Source: Terebella lapidaria (lineage: Eukaryota; Annelida; Polychaeta; Terebellida; Terebellidae). From it: a DNA stretch of 64,000 nucleotides. The translations under genes were made by a program, and so were the position numbers. The DNA is taken from positions 63,717,977 to 63,781,976 of the forward strand of contig OX424555.1 in the NCBI GenBank assembly GCA_949152475.1, in the 5' to 3' direction. Numbering within the stretch: position 1 is the first letter of the stretch; each line of letters begins with the position of its first letter. Positions 12,100 through 22,429 of the stretch are shown in pieces. The notes beneath the pieces were generated by a model. That model saw only the letters and a program-made list of their open reading frames with translations, searched no databases and was not told where the DNA came from.

Positions 12100-14060
12100 A
12101 CGTTGGGCAAACTTTTCAAGGTCAAGGTCAAAGTGCACATTCAAGGTCAGCGGACAAAGACCTTTTGATATGCTACAATATGGTCCCAGTTTGAACTTTC
12201 TATGACGAATAGTTCCGAAGTTATGGCAATTTTCTGTGATTTTGACCTTTTCTTTGACCTTGATCTTGACCCTTGACCTTGGGTCACGAAAACTGTGCAT
12301 TGCCCGTGCATGAAGATATAAATTATACTTGAACAATTCCATCAGAATCGAACAAGAATTCCGGACACTGTGGCTTTTCGAAATTTCGAAAAATTTACGT
12401 ACATGAGGTCACTGTGACGTCAATAAACGTCACATTTGAAAACTGATGGGAAACTATTTATCATGGGTTCAAGGCCTTCCATTTGATATATTACTTGATA
12501 CCTTTTAGTTAGTTTGAAAATTTGACCTTGAAGTTTTGCTCATGTGACCTCATTTTTCCGATCCAGTTCAAGGTTAATCATGGAATTGACATATAAGTCT
12601 GATTGCTATACCTCTTCTGAATGATATGGTTCAAATTTTATGAGACTACAACGATTCAAACAGATGTTATAACCGAAAGGGTGTTTTTCTGGGATTTCAA
12701 TGACCTTGACCTTGACCTTTGACCTTTGTATTTCAATTTTTAAAGGTCAATGCTATTAATATGCATGTCAAGTTTCAAGGTATTCCATACAGTATTGACG
12801 CTGTTATGGCCTTTTGAAATTTCGGTACTTTGACGTTTATGACGTCATTGTGACGTCAGTGTACGTCGCAGCGCCGAAAATAGGGCATCACTGCAATCAA
12901 TGGCTCAAAACCTTTCCAACGATATACTAATCGATATGGTGCGATGACCTTCGTATTTGACCTTGACATTCACCTTAGGCGAACTTCTCAAGGTCAAGAT
13001 CAAATGCCAAGGCCAAGGTCACAGAAGATAGGACTCGAGTTTATCTACAATATGAACTTGGTTTGAAGTCTCTATAACAAATAGAACCGAAGTTATGGCC
13101 ACTGATGTGTTTTTAACATTTTGCGTGACCTTGACCTTGATCTTTGACCTTGAGTCACGAAAATTGTGCATTGCCTGTGCATGAAGACATATATTATAAA
13201 TGTGTAATTTCATCAGATTCAAACAAGATTTGTGGACACTACGACCGTTTGAAATTTCGGAAAATTAACGTTTATGACGTCACTGTGACGTCAATAAACG
13301 TCACATCTCAAAACTGATGAGACATTATGTACCAGGCAATCAAGACCTTTCATTTGATATACTACTTGATAGGTTTCAGTTAGTTTGAAAATTTGACCTT
13401 GAAGTTTTCCTCATATGACCTTATTTTCCTGACCAAGTTCAAGGTCAATCATGAAATTGACATATACGCCCGATTGCTATACCTCTTCTGAATGATATGG
13501 TTCAAATTTCATGAACCTACGACAATTCAAACGGATCTTATTACCGGAAACGTGTTTTTCTAGGATTTCGATGACCTTGACCTTGACCTTTGACCTTTGT
13601 ACTTAAATTCGTAGAGGTCATTGCTGTCAATATGCATATCAAGTTTCAAGAGATTCCATACAGTATTAACGATGTTATGGCCTTTTGAAATTTCGGAAAT
13701 TTGACGTTTATGACGTCATTGTGACGTCAGTTTACGTCGCAGCGCCAAAAATAAGGTATCACTGGAATCAGGGGGTCAAGACCTTTCCAACGATATACTA
13801 CTCGATATGGTGCGCTGACATTCGTACTTGACCTTGACATTCACCTTATGGCGAACTTCTCAAGGTCAAGGTCAAATGTCAATGTCAAGGTCACAGAAGA
13901 TAGAACTCAAGTATATCTACAACATGAACTTAGTTTGATGTCTCTAGGACAATTAGAACCGGAGTTATGGCCATTTATGTGTTTTTGACGTTTTGCGTGA
14001 CCTTGAACTCAATATTTGACCTTGACCTCCCAAAAATGAACTCATCCATCTGTATTTGAT
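12100..14060 (+). repeat. Higher-order tandem core: about 870-bp repeat of six ~145-bp monomers
   Basis: Anchors of the type GTTATGGCC recur at 12220, 12805, 13092, 13674 and 13965. Anchors of matching type (12220/13092/13965 and 12805/13674) are 869-873 bp apart. Further diverged anchors near 12370, 12665, 13245 and 13536 give a basic step of about 140-150 bp. Two and a quarter large periods are present. Each monomer tends to contain a stretch of TGACCT half-sites and either a TGACGT-rich palindromic stretch or a GTTATGGCC stretch. The ~150-bp monomer is close to the ~160-bp core repeat known from bivalve pearl/BIV160 repeats. Confidence 0.75.
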
Positions 14061-14198
14061 TGCACATCTTCTGACCTATTTGCATGATTCTACGATCAAA
14101 ATTGTGACCTGTGGAGCGCTAACACACAAACAAACACACAAACAAACAAACAAACAAACAAACAAACAAACAGACAGACAAACGCGACTGACCAACAT

Positions 14199-14225
14199 AC
14201 TTGACGAAATTTAATTTCGTCAAGT
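14199..14225. repeat. 3' terminal hairpin of the ACTTGACG family
   Basis: A perfect 12-bp inverted repeat (arm ACTTGACGAAAT) with a 3-nt loop TTA. It is followed after AAT by a second GACTGACCAACAT leader and the ACTTGGC-family hairpin at 14242. Confidence 0.95.
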
Positions 14226-14279
14226 AATGACTGACCAACATACTTGGCAAAATTTATTTTGCCAAGTAACAAATGAAGC

Positions 14280-16059
14280 AATCGCTCAAAGAGCTAGGAC
14301 TTGGCAAAATAAAGTAATGAACTTGAAAAGAAGTCTATAATAAACCAGCTAAAAAACGTTTTGAGAGAGACTTGAATAGTTTTTTCTAGTTGCTGTTAAG
14401 TAAGTTGTACATGTATTAAATTGTGCAGTTATGCTATAAAAGACATGATCCTGTAAGTTAGAGAGAAAAAAAACAAGTTTTGATAGAGAGTTGAACCCGG
14501 GTCCGTGGATTCGAAGTCCTGAGCTCTATGCACAGCACCAACGTGGACGACAGCAGGAGGTGGCGTATGTATGGTAACAGTTCCTTCAAGGCAAATTACT
14601 GCTAAAAACCGGGAAGGGGGCCGGTTTGCTCTGCCGGTTCATCACCCCCAATAGTTCTGATATAAAGTGGCCTGTCGTTTGACACAGACTGTATTAGGAG
14701 TAAAGTTTTAGGCTTTGTTGTATCACTAGTACATCACGAGCTAGAAAACCACCGAAATGATGTTTTAGATCTGCATTTGGATACATATATGATATACTCT
14801 ATTACTACGCAACCGAGTTTTGTATATTCAGGAGATAACACAGATGCGCTATGATGCATGAAACACATGATCATAATGGAACCAATGAGACACTGTAAAT
14901 GACTCGGAAAAGTATATACCAAGAAATAGTTGAGTGTGATGACATAGAAATGACGAAGATTACTGCTGCCATATATATTTGCTGAATTTGTACACTACGA
15001 ATGTGTTGTTTCCTTGTTTGGAATTGAATACATGATCTCATAATGGAGAAAAAAAAATAGTTTTGAAATAGTATTGAACCCGGGTTTGTGGATTCAAAGT
15101 CCTACACTCTACGCTCAGCACTAACGTGGCTGGCGATGTGAAGCGGAGTGTTTCATATAGCAATGCTATTATCGTTTTCATGTAATGCTTTTCAGTAACG
15201 ATTTTCTGTTGCCGTGACAACAGTTTGAGAGCTATGATGTTCCAAATCAAAAGGGTTATGCGGACATTCCGTGCACATATTATGTGAGAATTTCGTCAGA
15301 TTCACACAAGAATCGACTGCACAGCAATGTGTTAAACTTTGGATCTGAAATTCCTGACCCCCATGTATTTCACCTGGAGTTTAAATCGTCAATTTTGATT
15401 CAACCGCTGTCGGTCATACATCAAATGATGCAGAATTGGCCATAGTAAAAGACGTGAACACTTTTGGAAGTGCAGGTGGAATGAAAGTGGAGTTATGACG
15501 ATTTTTAATTTTGTGTTTTTTCAATGACCTTGGCGTTAATTCTTGACCTTTGACCTTGAGAAACAACAGGAAAATGCCGTTATACTGTGTGCATATGCTG
15601 TCAAGATTTCATAAGAATCCGACAAAAATTGACTGCACAGCAATGCATGAAACTTTTGATCCAGAAACTCCTGACCCCCGTCTTTTTAACCCGGAGTCAA
15701 AATCGTCAATTTTGATGCAACAGCTGTCGGCCATACATCAAAAGATGCAGAATTGGCCATAGTATTCGAGGCTAGAAATCTCGAAACTCCAGATAAAATA
15801 TAACTGGACTTATTACGATTTTAAATTTTTTGGTTTTTGAACGACCTTGACGTCAATTTTTGACCTTTGACCTTCAGAAACGAAAGGCTTATGAGGAAGA
15901 TCCTTGCACATGTTGTGTCAAAATTTCATGAAAATCCGACAAGAATTGCGCCCGCTATCGTGCGAACGGACGGACAGACAAACATACAAACAAACAAACA
16001 AACAAACAAGATGACTGACCAACATACTTGGCAAAATTTATTTTGCCAAGTAATGAAGC
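14280..16059 (+). mobile_element. Array unit 7 (1.78 kb)
   Basis: tRNA-like stretches lie at 14485-14550 (loop CTTCGAA) and 15069-15135 on the minus strand. Three core repeats of about 300 bp follow (15240-15960), then the ACGGACGGACAGAC and ACAA microsatellite and the hairpin at 16026-16051. It is the full-length form of unit 0 without the TTAA insertion, and of the unit 6 3' end without the nested element. Confidence 0.85.
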
Positions 16060-16656
16060 AATCGCTCAAAGAGCTAGGACTTGGCAAAATAAAGTTAAAG
16101 ATCTTGAAGAGAAGTCTATAAACTAGCTTTGGTCCATAAACCCCTGCACCATAATACTGTAATATATTTTTTTCAATTATTTATTTGTCGTTAACTAAAT
16201 TGTACATTTACTAAATTATGTTGTTATGTTGTTTATAATTAAATGCATGATCATGATTCTGTAAGTTAAAAAAAAAAAAAAATAGTTTCAAGAGAGACTT
16301 GAACCCGGGTCTGTGGATTGAGAGTCATACGCTCTATGCACAGCACTAACGTCGCTGGCAGTTGGAGGAGGTGTATCCCATGTAACAATTCCTGTATGGT
16401 TTTCCAACCTCGATAGATATAAGCAATGTATCAGTTTTTTGGTCGCCAAGACAACAGTTTTTGAGCTATGATCTTCAAATTCAATAGGCTTATGAAGGAG
16501 TCTGATGCGCATCTTCTGTGTAAATTTGATGTCATTCAGACCAGGATTGCGGCCGCTATCGTGCAAACTGACGGACAGACAAACATACAAACAAGATGAC
16601 TGACCAACATACTTGGCAAAATTTATTTTGCCAAGTAACAAACAAACAAATGAAGC
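16060..16656 (+). mobile_element. Array unit 8 (short form, 597 bp)
   Basis: Near copy of unit 5. CTC-loop tRNA-like stretch at 16290-16358, hairpin at 16611-16636, followed by an AAC(AAAC)n remnant before the next junction. Confidence 0.85.
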
Positions 16657-17288
16657 AATCGCTCAAAGAGCTAGGACTTGGCAAAATAAAGTTAAAGATC
16701 TTGAAGAGAAGTCTATAAACTAGCTTTGGTCTATAAACCCCTGCACCATAATACTGTAATATTTTTTTTTCAATTATTTATTTGTCGTTAACTAAATTGT
16801 ACATTTACTAAAATGTGTTGTTATGTTGTTTATAATTAAATGCATGATCATGATTCTGTAAGTCAAAAATAAAAAAAAATAGTTTCAAGAGAGACTTGAA
16901 CCCGGGTCTGTGGATTGAGAGTCATACGCTCTATGCACAGCACTAACGTCGCTGGCAGTTGGAGGAGGTGTATCCCATGTAACAATTCCTGTATGGTTTT
17001 CCAACCTCCATAGATATAAGCAATGTAACAGTTTTTTGGTCGCCAAGACAACAGTTTTTGAGCTATGATCTTCAAATTCAATAGGCTTATGAAGGAGTCT
17101 TATGCGCATCTTCTGTGTAAATTTGATGTCATTCAGACCAGGATTGCGGCCGCTATCGTGCAAACTGACGGACAGACAAACATACAAACAAGATGACTGA
17201 CCAACATACTTGGCAAAATTTATTTTGCCAAGTAACAAGATGACTGACCAACATACTTGGCAAAATTTATTTTGCCAAGTAATGAAGC
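16657..17288 (+). mobile_element. Array unit 9 (short form, 632 bp, doubled 3' terminus)
   Basis: Near copy of units 5 and 8. CTC-loop tRNA-like stretch at 16890-16958. The 3' leader plus hairpin is present twice in tandem (17208-17233 and 17255-17280). Confidence 0.85.
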
Positions 17289-18829
17289 AATCGCTCAAAG
17301 AGCTAGGACTTGGCAAAATAAAGTAATGAACTTGAAGAGAAGTCTATAAACCAGCTTTGGTCTATAAACCCTTGCATCATAATACTGTATTAATATTAAA
17401 TTGTGCTGCTACATTCTTCAGAATTGAAAGCATGATCATGATCTTGTAAGTTACAGATGAAAAATTACATTGACAACAAGTGAACAAAACGAATAGAGAC
17501 ACTCGATGAATACAAATCATGCCAGACTGGACTTAACACAGATGCATTATGATGCATGAAGGACACGATCATAATGGAACCAATGAGACACTGTTAAATG
17601 ACTTTAAGGAATTCATAGTGAGAAATAATTAAGTATGATGACATAATAACGATAAAGATTACTCGTGCTACATTTATTTGCTGATTTTGTACACTACGAA
17701 TGTGTTGTTTTGTTGTTTGGAATTGAATACATGATCTTTTAATGGAGAAAAAAAAATAGTTTTGAGATAGTATTGAACCCGGGTCTGTGGATTCAAAGTC
17801 CTACGCTCTACGCTCAGCACTAACGTGGCTGGCGATGTGAAGCGGAGTGTTTCATATAGCAATGCTATTATCGTTTTCATGTAATGCTTTTCAGTAACGA
17901 TTTTCTGTTGCCGTGACAACAGTTTCAGAGCTATGATGTTCCAAATCAAAAGGGTTATGCGGACATTCCGTGCACATATTATGTGAGAATTTCGTCAAAA
18001 TCACACAAGAATCGACTGCACAGCAATGTGTTAAACTTTGGATCCGAACTTCCTGACCCCCATGTATTTCATCTGGAGTTTAAATCGTCAATTTTGATTC
18101 AACTGCTGTCGGTCATACACCAAATGATGCAGAATTGACCATAGTAAAAGACGTGAACACTTTTGGAAGTGCAGGTGGAATGAAAGTGGAGTTATGGCCA
18201 TTTTTATTTTTTTTGTTTTTCAATGACCTTGGCGTTAATTCTTGACTTTTGACCTTGAGAAACAATAGGAATATGCCGACATCCGGTGTGCATATGCTGT
18301 GAAAATTTCATAAGAATCCGACAAGAATTGACTGCACAACAATGCATGAAACTTTTGATCCAGAAACTCCTGACCCCCGTCTTTTTAACCTGGAGTCAAA
18401 ATCGTCAATTTTGATGCAACAGCTGTCGGCCATACATCAAAAGATGCCGGATTGGCCATAGTAATCGATGCAAGAAATCTCGAAAATCCAGATATAATAT
18501 AACTGGAGTTATTATGATTTTTAACTTTTTGGTTTTTCAATGACCTTGGCGTGAATTTTTGACCTTTGACCTTCAGAAACGAAAGGCTTATGCGGAAGCT
18601 GCTTGCGCATGTTGTGTGAAAATTTCATGAAAATGCGACAAGAATTGCGCCCGCTATCGTCATAACAGACGGACAGACAAACATACAAACAAACAAACAA
18701 ACAAACAAACAAACTAACAAACAAACAAGATGACTGACCAACATACTTGGCAAAATTTATTTTGCCAAGTAACAAACAAACAAACAAGATGACTGACCAA
18801 CATACTTGGCAAAATTTATTTTGCCAAGT
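17289..18829 (+). mobile_element. Array unit 10 (last unit, 1.54 kb, doubled 3' terminus)
   Basis: tRNA-like stretch at 17765-17835 (minus strand), then core repeats of about 300 bp (17955-18650), a long ACAA microsatellite, and two tandem leader-hairpin modules (hairpins at 18745-18770 and 18804-18829). The left part is nearly identical to unit 6 (10600-11400). The array stops at the second hairpin; the next bases, AATGAATTGTGAC, are not the inter-unit linker. Confidence 0.85.
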
Positions 18830-19964
18830 AATGAATTGTGACAGGTTACAACAGGACACCTCTCAACGTCGCTGAATAATGGGCGAAACGTCTGTGAACA
18901 GGTTATATGAATCCTGGTAGACTATTCAACAAGTATTTAGGTCAGAAAACTTCACACTTAGAGTAGAGAACTAAAATTGGACCACTGACAATTAAATAGA
19001 CATCCCTGGCTAATGCGATGTATTGTCTCACACTCCTCTTCCGTTACGTGACCAGAACAGCACCGTTATGTGCATTACACATGAGAGTAATCGATGTGTT
19101 CCGGTCCATAGCATCGAATGGAAATGTTTCCAGTGTCTCGCCACTGCTTCCTGTCAATTCCAGATTACTATTTGCCTGGTCAATACAGGATGATTTCATA
19201 CTCCACAATCAAGGACGGAGTTAAAAACATTTCACAATCACCATACAGTCAGTAAAAAAAATTATAAAAAACAACACTTTTTGTAGGAGATATTGAGTAA
19301 GGTCATTATGCGGCAAAATAAGTGAAAAATCGCCCTGCCGGTTGTTATTTACCTCGAATTTTAAAACTAGAATTTTGGAGAATCCATTGATACACATTGA
19401 TAACAATTATCTGATGCATATATAATATACTTGTATACATTGATGGAGCAGGCTATCCATTGTTTGATCAATATAGGTCATCATTGAATCTGATGACCTT
19501 TAGTCAGTTCGGCAGGTTCTAGTACTAGCCAAACATTATTCATGAAAGAGAGAAAAATCGTGAAGAAATATAGACCTGTCTGCTACAAGCTGTATGAATT
19601 CATGCACTTGAATAAATTGATAATGGAATATATTATGGCGAAGTTTAGCTTCTGTTGGTAAACATGCAGTATATCGTATAGGGTTCCTGAGTTACATTGT
19701 TGAACAATACTGTGACTCCATTGGGAAGTCGTAAAATAATTTTTTTCATTGTAAACAAATATATGTATATATTTTCAGCTAGTTTTCCTCCTGATAAAAA
19801 TTGTAAGGAATGTTCCTCCAGTGGTAGAAATATAACTATTATTGAGCTATTCACACACATGTAGTGTGACGTGTGACCATGCAGTGTAACATAGTGTGGT
19901 TACACTGCATCGCATATTCCCACGCAATAAAGTCGAATAATGCGAGATGTTACGCATTTTGTCC
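18830..19964. other. Right flank of the array; no gene recognised
   Basis: AT-rich sequence without a convincing reading frame. It contains the hairpin at 19879-19910 and, at about 19545-19690, a diverged copy of a short repeat that recurs at 25010-25165 (shared AAGCTGTATG and AATTGATAATGG). The stretch at 18880-18900 (GGGCGAAACGTCTGTGAA) resembles tails of dispersed animal retroelements but is too short to classify. Confidence 0.5.
19879..19910. repeat. Perfect 12-bp hairpin
   Basis: ATGCAGTGTAAC at 19879-19890 and its exact reverse complement at 19899-19910, separated by the 8-nt loop ATAGTGTG. No surrounding repeat family explains it. Confidence 0.9.
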
Positions 19965-20530
19965 TTGTGACCTTGAAAATTAGTCAAAGTTCAAATTCAA
20001 GGTCACGAGAGTATTCAGTATATATCATTTCCCTCATGTCCTCACCTGATCCCTAATCTCTAATCTCAAAATTAAGTGAGATATCAGGAAATGAAGTTTT
20101 CCTTATAAAGCATAGGAGAATTTAACGGGTCTTATTATAAAGCATAGGAGAATTTAACGGGTCTTATCCGGGACCCGTCGAGAAAATCAAAGTGGCCGCC
20201 ACACTTAGAACAGCGATTGAAGAGCAACGAAACATCTACACATCACAAAGGTATATGTGGAGAATCTTTTGAAAAAAAAATCAAAACTGATTAGACAGTT
20301 TTTGAGAAAATGACCGCCAAAGTCCAAAATTGACCATTTTTCTTCTTATATGGCCGCCATTTTGAAACAAAATATGCAAAAAATTAAAAAAAACTCAAAC
20401 ATAATCTCTCTCTTGCAATATCTTTAGGTATTTTTGAGCAAAACTTCAGAAAGGTGCGACCGTAAAATTCAAAAATAACAAAGGTTGTCGACGACAGACG
20501 GAAGGACGAAAATTTCCGATTTGTTTTTCT
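19965..20530 (-). mobile_element. Helitron-like family II, 5' part, minus orientation
   Basis: The reverse complement follows the 5' part of the complete copies at 33310-33790 and 44310-44880: CGTCGTC-type stretch, TTTACGGTCGCAC, AAAATGGCGGCCAT, ATTCTCCTATGCTTTATAAT, ATTGAGATTAGAGA, then one TGACCTTGAATTTGA core repeat at 19970-20010. The hairpin-bearing 5' end is missing. A 33-bp segment containing AGCATAGGAGAATTTAACGG is duplicated in tandem at about 20105-20167. Confidence 0.75.
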
Positions 20531-20619
20531 AATTTTGTAAAGGCATGGCATATTTATTTTATGCATGGAGATGGTTTGGCTTGAATAATGTATTATGAAC
20601 AATTAGGAAGTCATACATA

Positions 20620-21360
20620 GTACATCTTGTACATCTTGACCCTGAGATTGACCTTACATGACATTGAAGTATCAATTTCAAGGTCACCTCCAAACTCAAA
20701 TGTGTAAATTGACCTTCACATATGAAACGACTGCATATAGAGCTTAGATGTGTCTTATGGTCATATAGGATGTAATGTATGGGATATCTTTTGGTGATCT
20801 TAACGTTGACCTCAGATGACTTCAGTGGTAAATCCAAAGATTATTTGTGTCCTGGAATGTGTTAATTGGACTCTGCATACAGAACGGCTGAAGATAGAGC
20901 CTAGGTTAGTAATATGAGCATACAGGAAGTCATGTACGGCGGATCTCTTGGTGACCTCGAACTATACCTAAAATGACCTTGTGTTTTGAAGTCAAGGTTC
21001 ATATCTGAACTGAAATATGTAAATTTGACCCTGCATACACAATGGCTGTATACAGCGGTTTGGTTTGTATCACTAGTCAGATCTTTCGCATTTATGGTGA
21101 CCTTGAAATTGACCTAAGATAATCTCGAGTTGCAAATGTCGAGGTCGCATTTGACCTGCAACATGTAAATAGGCCGCTGGAGACGAAATTTTATCTGAGG
21201 TTTGTATTATGAGCATATAGGCAATCATATATGGATGATCTTTTGTTGGCTTTGAATTTCACCTTAAATTAACTTGAGGCGAATCGGCGCTTTTAGTAAA
21301 AAAAAAGTAGTTATCTGGCTGCAAATGTTTCCGGTAACCTTTCTTAGTCCTCTGGGTTAT
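20620..21360 (+). mobile_element. Diverged family II core and 3' end
   Basis: Four or five diverged repeats of about 150 bp (anchors TTGACCTTACATGAC near 20650, GACCTCAGATGAC near 20810, AAAATGACCTTG near 20970, GACCTAAGATAATC near 21110). They end in CCGGTAACCTTTCTTAGTCC near 21331-21350, the 3' end motif of family II. Confidence 0.6.
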
Positions 21361-21654
21361 TTCATGTCAACCTTTATTCAAGTTTGAATTCCCCTTTTTG
21401 CTTAGGGCTTGACAAATTTATAAGCCTCTTAGCATAAAACCGTCATGTAATAACGTTCTAGTGTATGGTGATTATTGACCAAGTTTTATTGTCCGAAGTC
21501 TGCATTTCGGCATAAAAGCACTATATTATTAATGACTTTTTCTTATTTGTTCATCAAATCCAATGTAATCATGGTTTTAGTGTGATTGTGTAATCTAATA
21601 CGATTGTAAGTAAAATTCTGCATTAAATGACATGGTCATTTATTGCACGATGCG

Positions 21655-21985
21655 AGATTTTATGTCTGAAAGCCAAGTCATTGACAAATTCTCGCTACGC
21701 TTCTGATTTTGTCCATATATTAGATCCTCCGGCGCCTCATGTCATGCAGTGACCCTGTAATATCTAGTGTTTATTGACCGTATTTTCGTTTATGTCCTGT
21801 ATGTGGACGGACGGACGGAAGATGGACGGACGCTGCGAGGCTTTTTGTGTTAAAGCCAAGTCATTGACGATGTCTCACTATGCTTCTCGTTTTGTCAATA
21901 TATTAGAAATTCTGGCGACTTGGGTCATCATGCAATGACCCTGTAATATTTAGTGTTTATTGACCATCTTTATGTAATGTATGTC
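21655..21985 (+). repeat. Imperfect tandem duplication, period about 190 bp
   Basis: AAAGCCAAGTCATTGACGA with ATGACCCTGTAATATTTAG and TGTTTATTGACC recurs in the same order at 21665-21770 and 21853-21970. Between the copies lies a GGACGGACGG-rich stretch (21805-21835) like the simple repeat of the Helentron-like elements. Confidence 0.65.
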
Positions 21986-22024
21986 CACAATTGATTCTCA
22001 GGTTGTAATGTCGATAATAAACGA

Positions 22025-22393
22025 GATACTACCATTTGTCTTGTGACCTTGAAAACGAGGTCAAATGTCATCAGAGCCCAAAATGGTGTATATCTCACTT
22101 ATTATCGAATTTACAGCTTTTTAAACAATTGTGCACATATAGGAAACGATATATGCTGAATATACTCATGCCCTTGAACTTTACGTTTCGACTTTATTTT
22201 CAAGGTAAGAGCACAAAATGGCTAATATCTGCTTATTCTCGACTTCACTATTTCATAGTCAATTGTGGAAATGAATATGCTGGCTATCCTCGTGACCCTG
22301 AATTTGACCAGTGACCTTATATTGAAAAAAAAGGCTAATATCTCCAATATAAAACATATATTGTCCGGTAACTTTCCTTAGCCTTTAGGCTAA
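22025..22393 (+). mobile_element. Family II core repeats and 3' end
   Basis: Two to three core repeats (TGACCTTGAAAACGAGG, ATATGCTGAATAT, TGACCAGTGACCTTAT) followed by TCCGGTAACTTTCCTTAGCC and an imperfect TAGCC/GGCTAA hairpin ending at CTAA (22393). The 5' part is absent. Confidence 0.65.
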
Positions 22394-22429
22394 TTTACAT
22401 TTTGCGGTAATTTCACATTTAGCTGTTCA

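Larger units (their letters stand above)
11959..14225 (+). mobile_element. Nested Helentron-like element, ACTTGACG family
   Basis: The 5' end is AATCG, a 4-bp hairpin GGCC-ATA-GGCC, CAAC, then ACTTGACGAAAT (11977-11988). The 3' end is an ACAA microsatellite (about 14120-14180), the leader GACTGACCAACAT, and a perfect 12-bp hairpin at 14199-14225 whose arm is again ACTTGACGAAAT. The plan is the same as the host unit with different sequence in the paired parts. The interior is a tandem core rich in TGACCTTGACCTTTGACCT motifs. There is no open reading frame of note. It was inserted after the ACAAG of the host unit; the sister unit at about 16005 shows the uninterrupted junction. Confidence 0.8.
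10532..14279 (+). mobile_element. Array unit 6 (3.75 kb including a nested second-family element)
   Basis: The own sequence is about 1.48 kb: a tRNA-like stretch at 11009-11075 (minus strand), three core repeats of about 300-310 bp (recurring anchors near 11190, 11510 and 11830), an ACGGACGGACAGAC and ACAA microsatellite, and the hairpin at 14242-14267. It is split at 11956-14226 by the nested element. Unit 7 at 15980-16030 shows the uninterrupted arrangement. Confidence 0.85.
1..18829 (+). repeat. Head-to-tail array of Helentron-like non-autonomous elements
   Basis: Ten junctions of the same form (AATCG, a small GCTC-AAA-GAGC hairpin, TAGG, ACTTGGCAAAAT) occur in the same orientation at 5673, 6742, 7851, 8894, 9945, 10532, 14280, 16060, 16657 and 17289. 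Nearly every unit ends with GACGGACAGAC-type sequence, and most then carry an ACAA microsatellite and the leader GACTGACCAACAT followed by a hairpin whose arm is again ACTTGGCAAAAT. The 5' motif, the TGACCT-rich core, the simple repeat and the 3' hairpin together match the architecture known for pearl-type repeats and Helentron-associated INEs of molluscs. No Rep/helicase reading frame is present, so all units are non-autonomous. The array ends cleanly at the hairpin ending at 18829; its left end lies outside the window. The Helentron assignment is inference, while the repeat structure is seen directly. Confidence 0.85.

Noticed and set aside
61..17835. Functional tRNA-Gln genes
   Set aside because: The anticodon arm and A/B boxes are recognisable, but the acceptor stem and most of the D and T stems do not pair in any copy.
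1..18829. An autonomous Helitron/Helentron (Rep-helicase) within the array
   Set aside because: No frame longer than about 150 codons exists there and none carries Rep HUH or helicase motifs.
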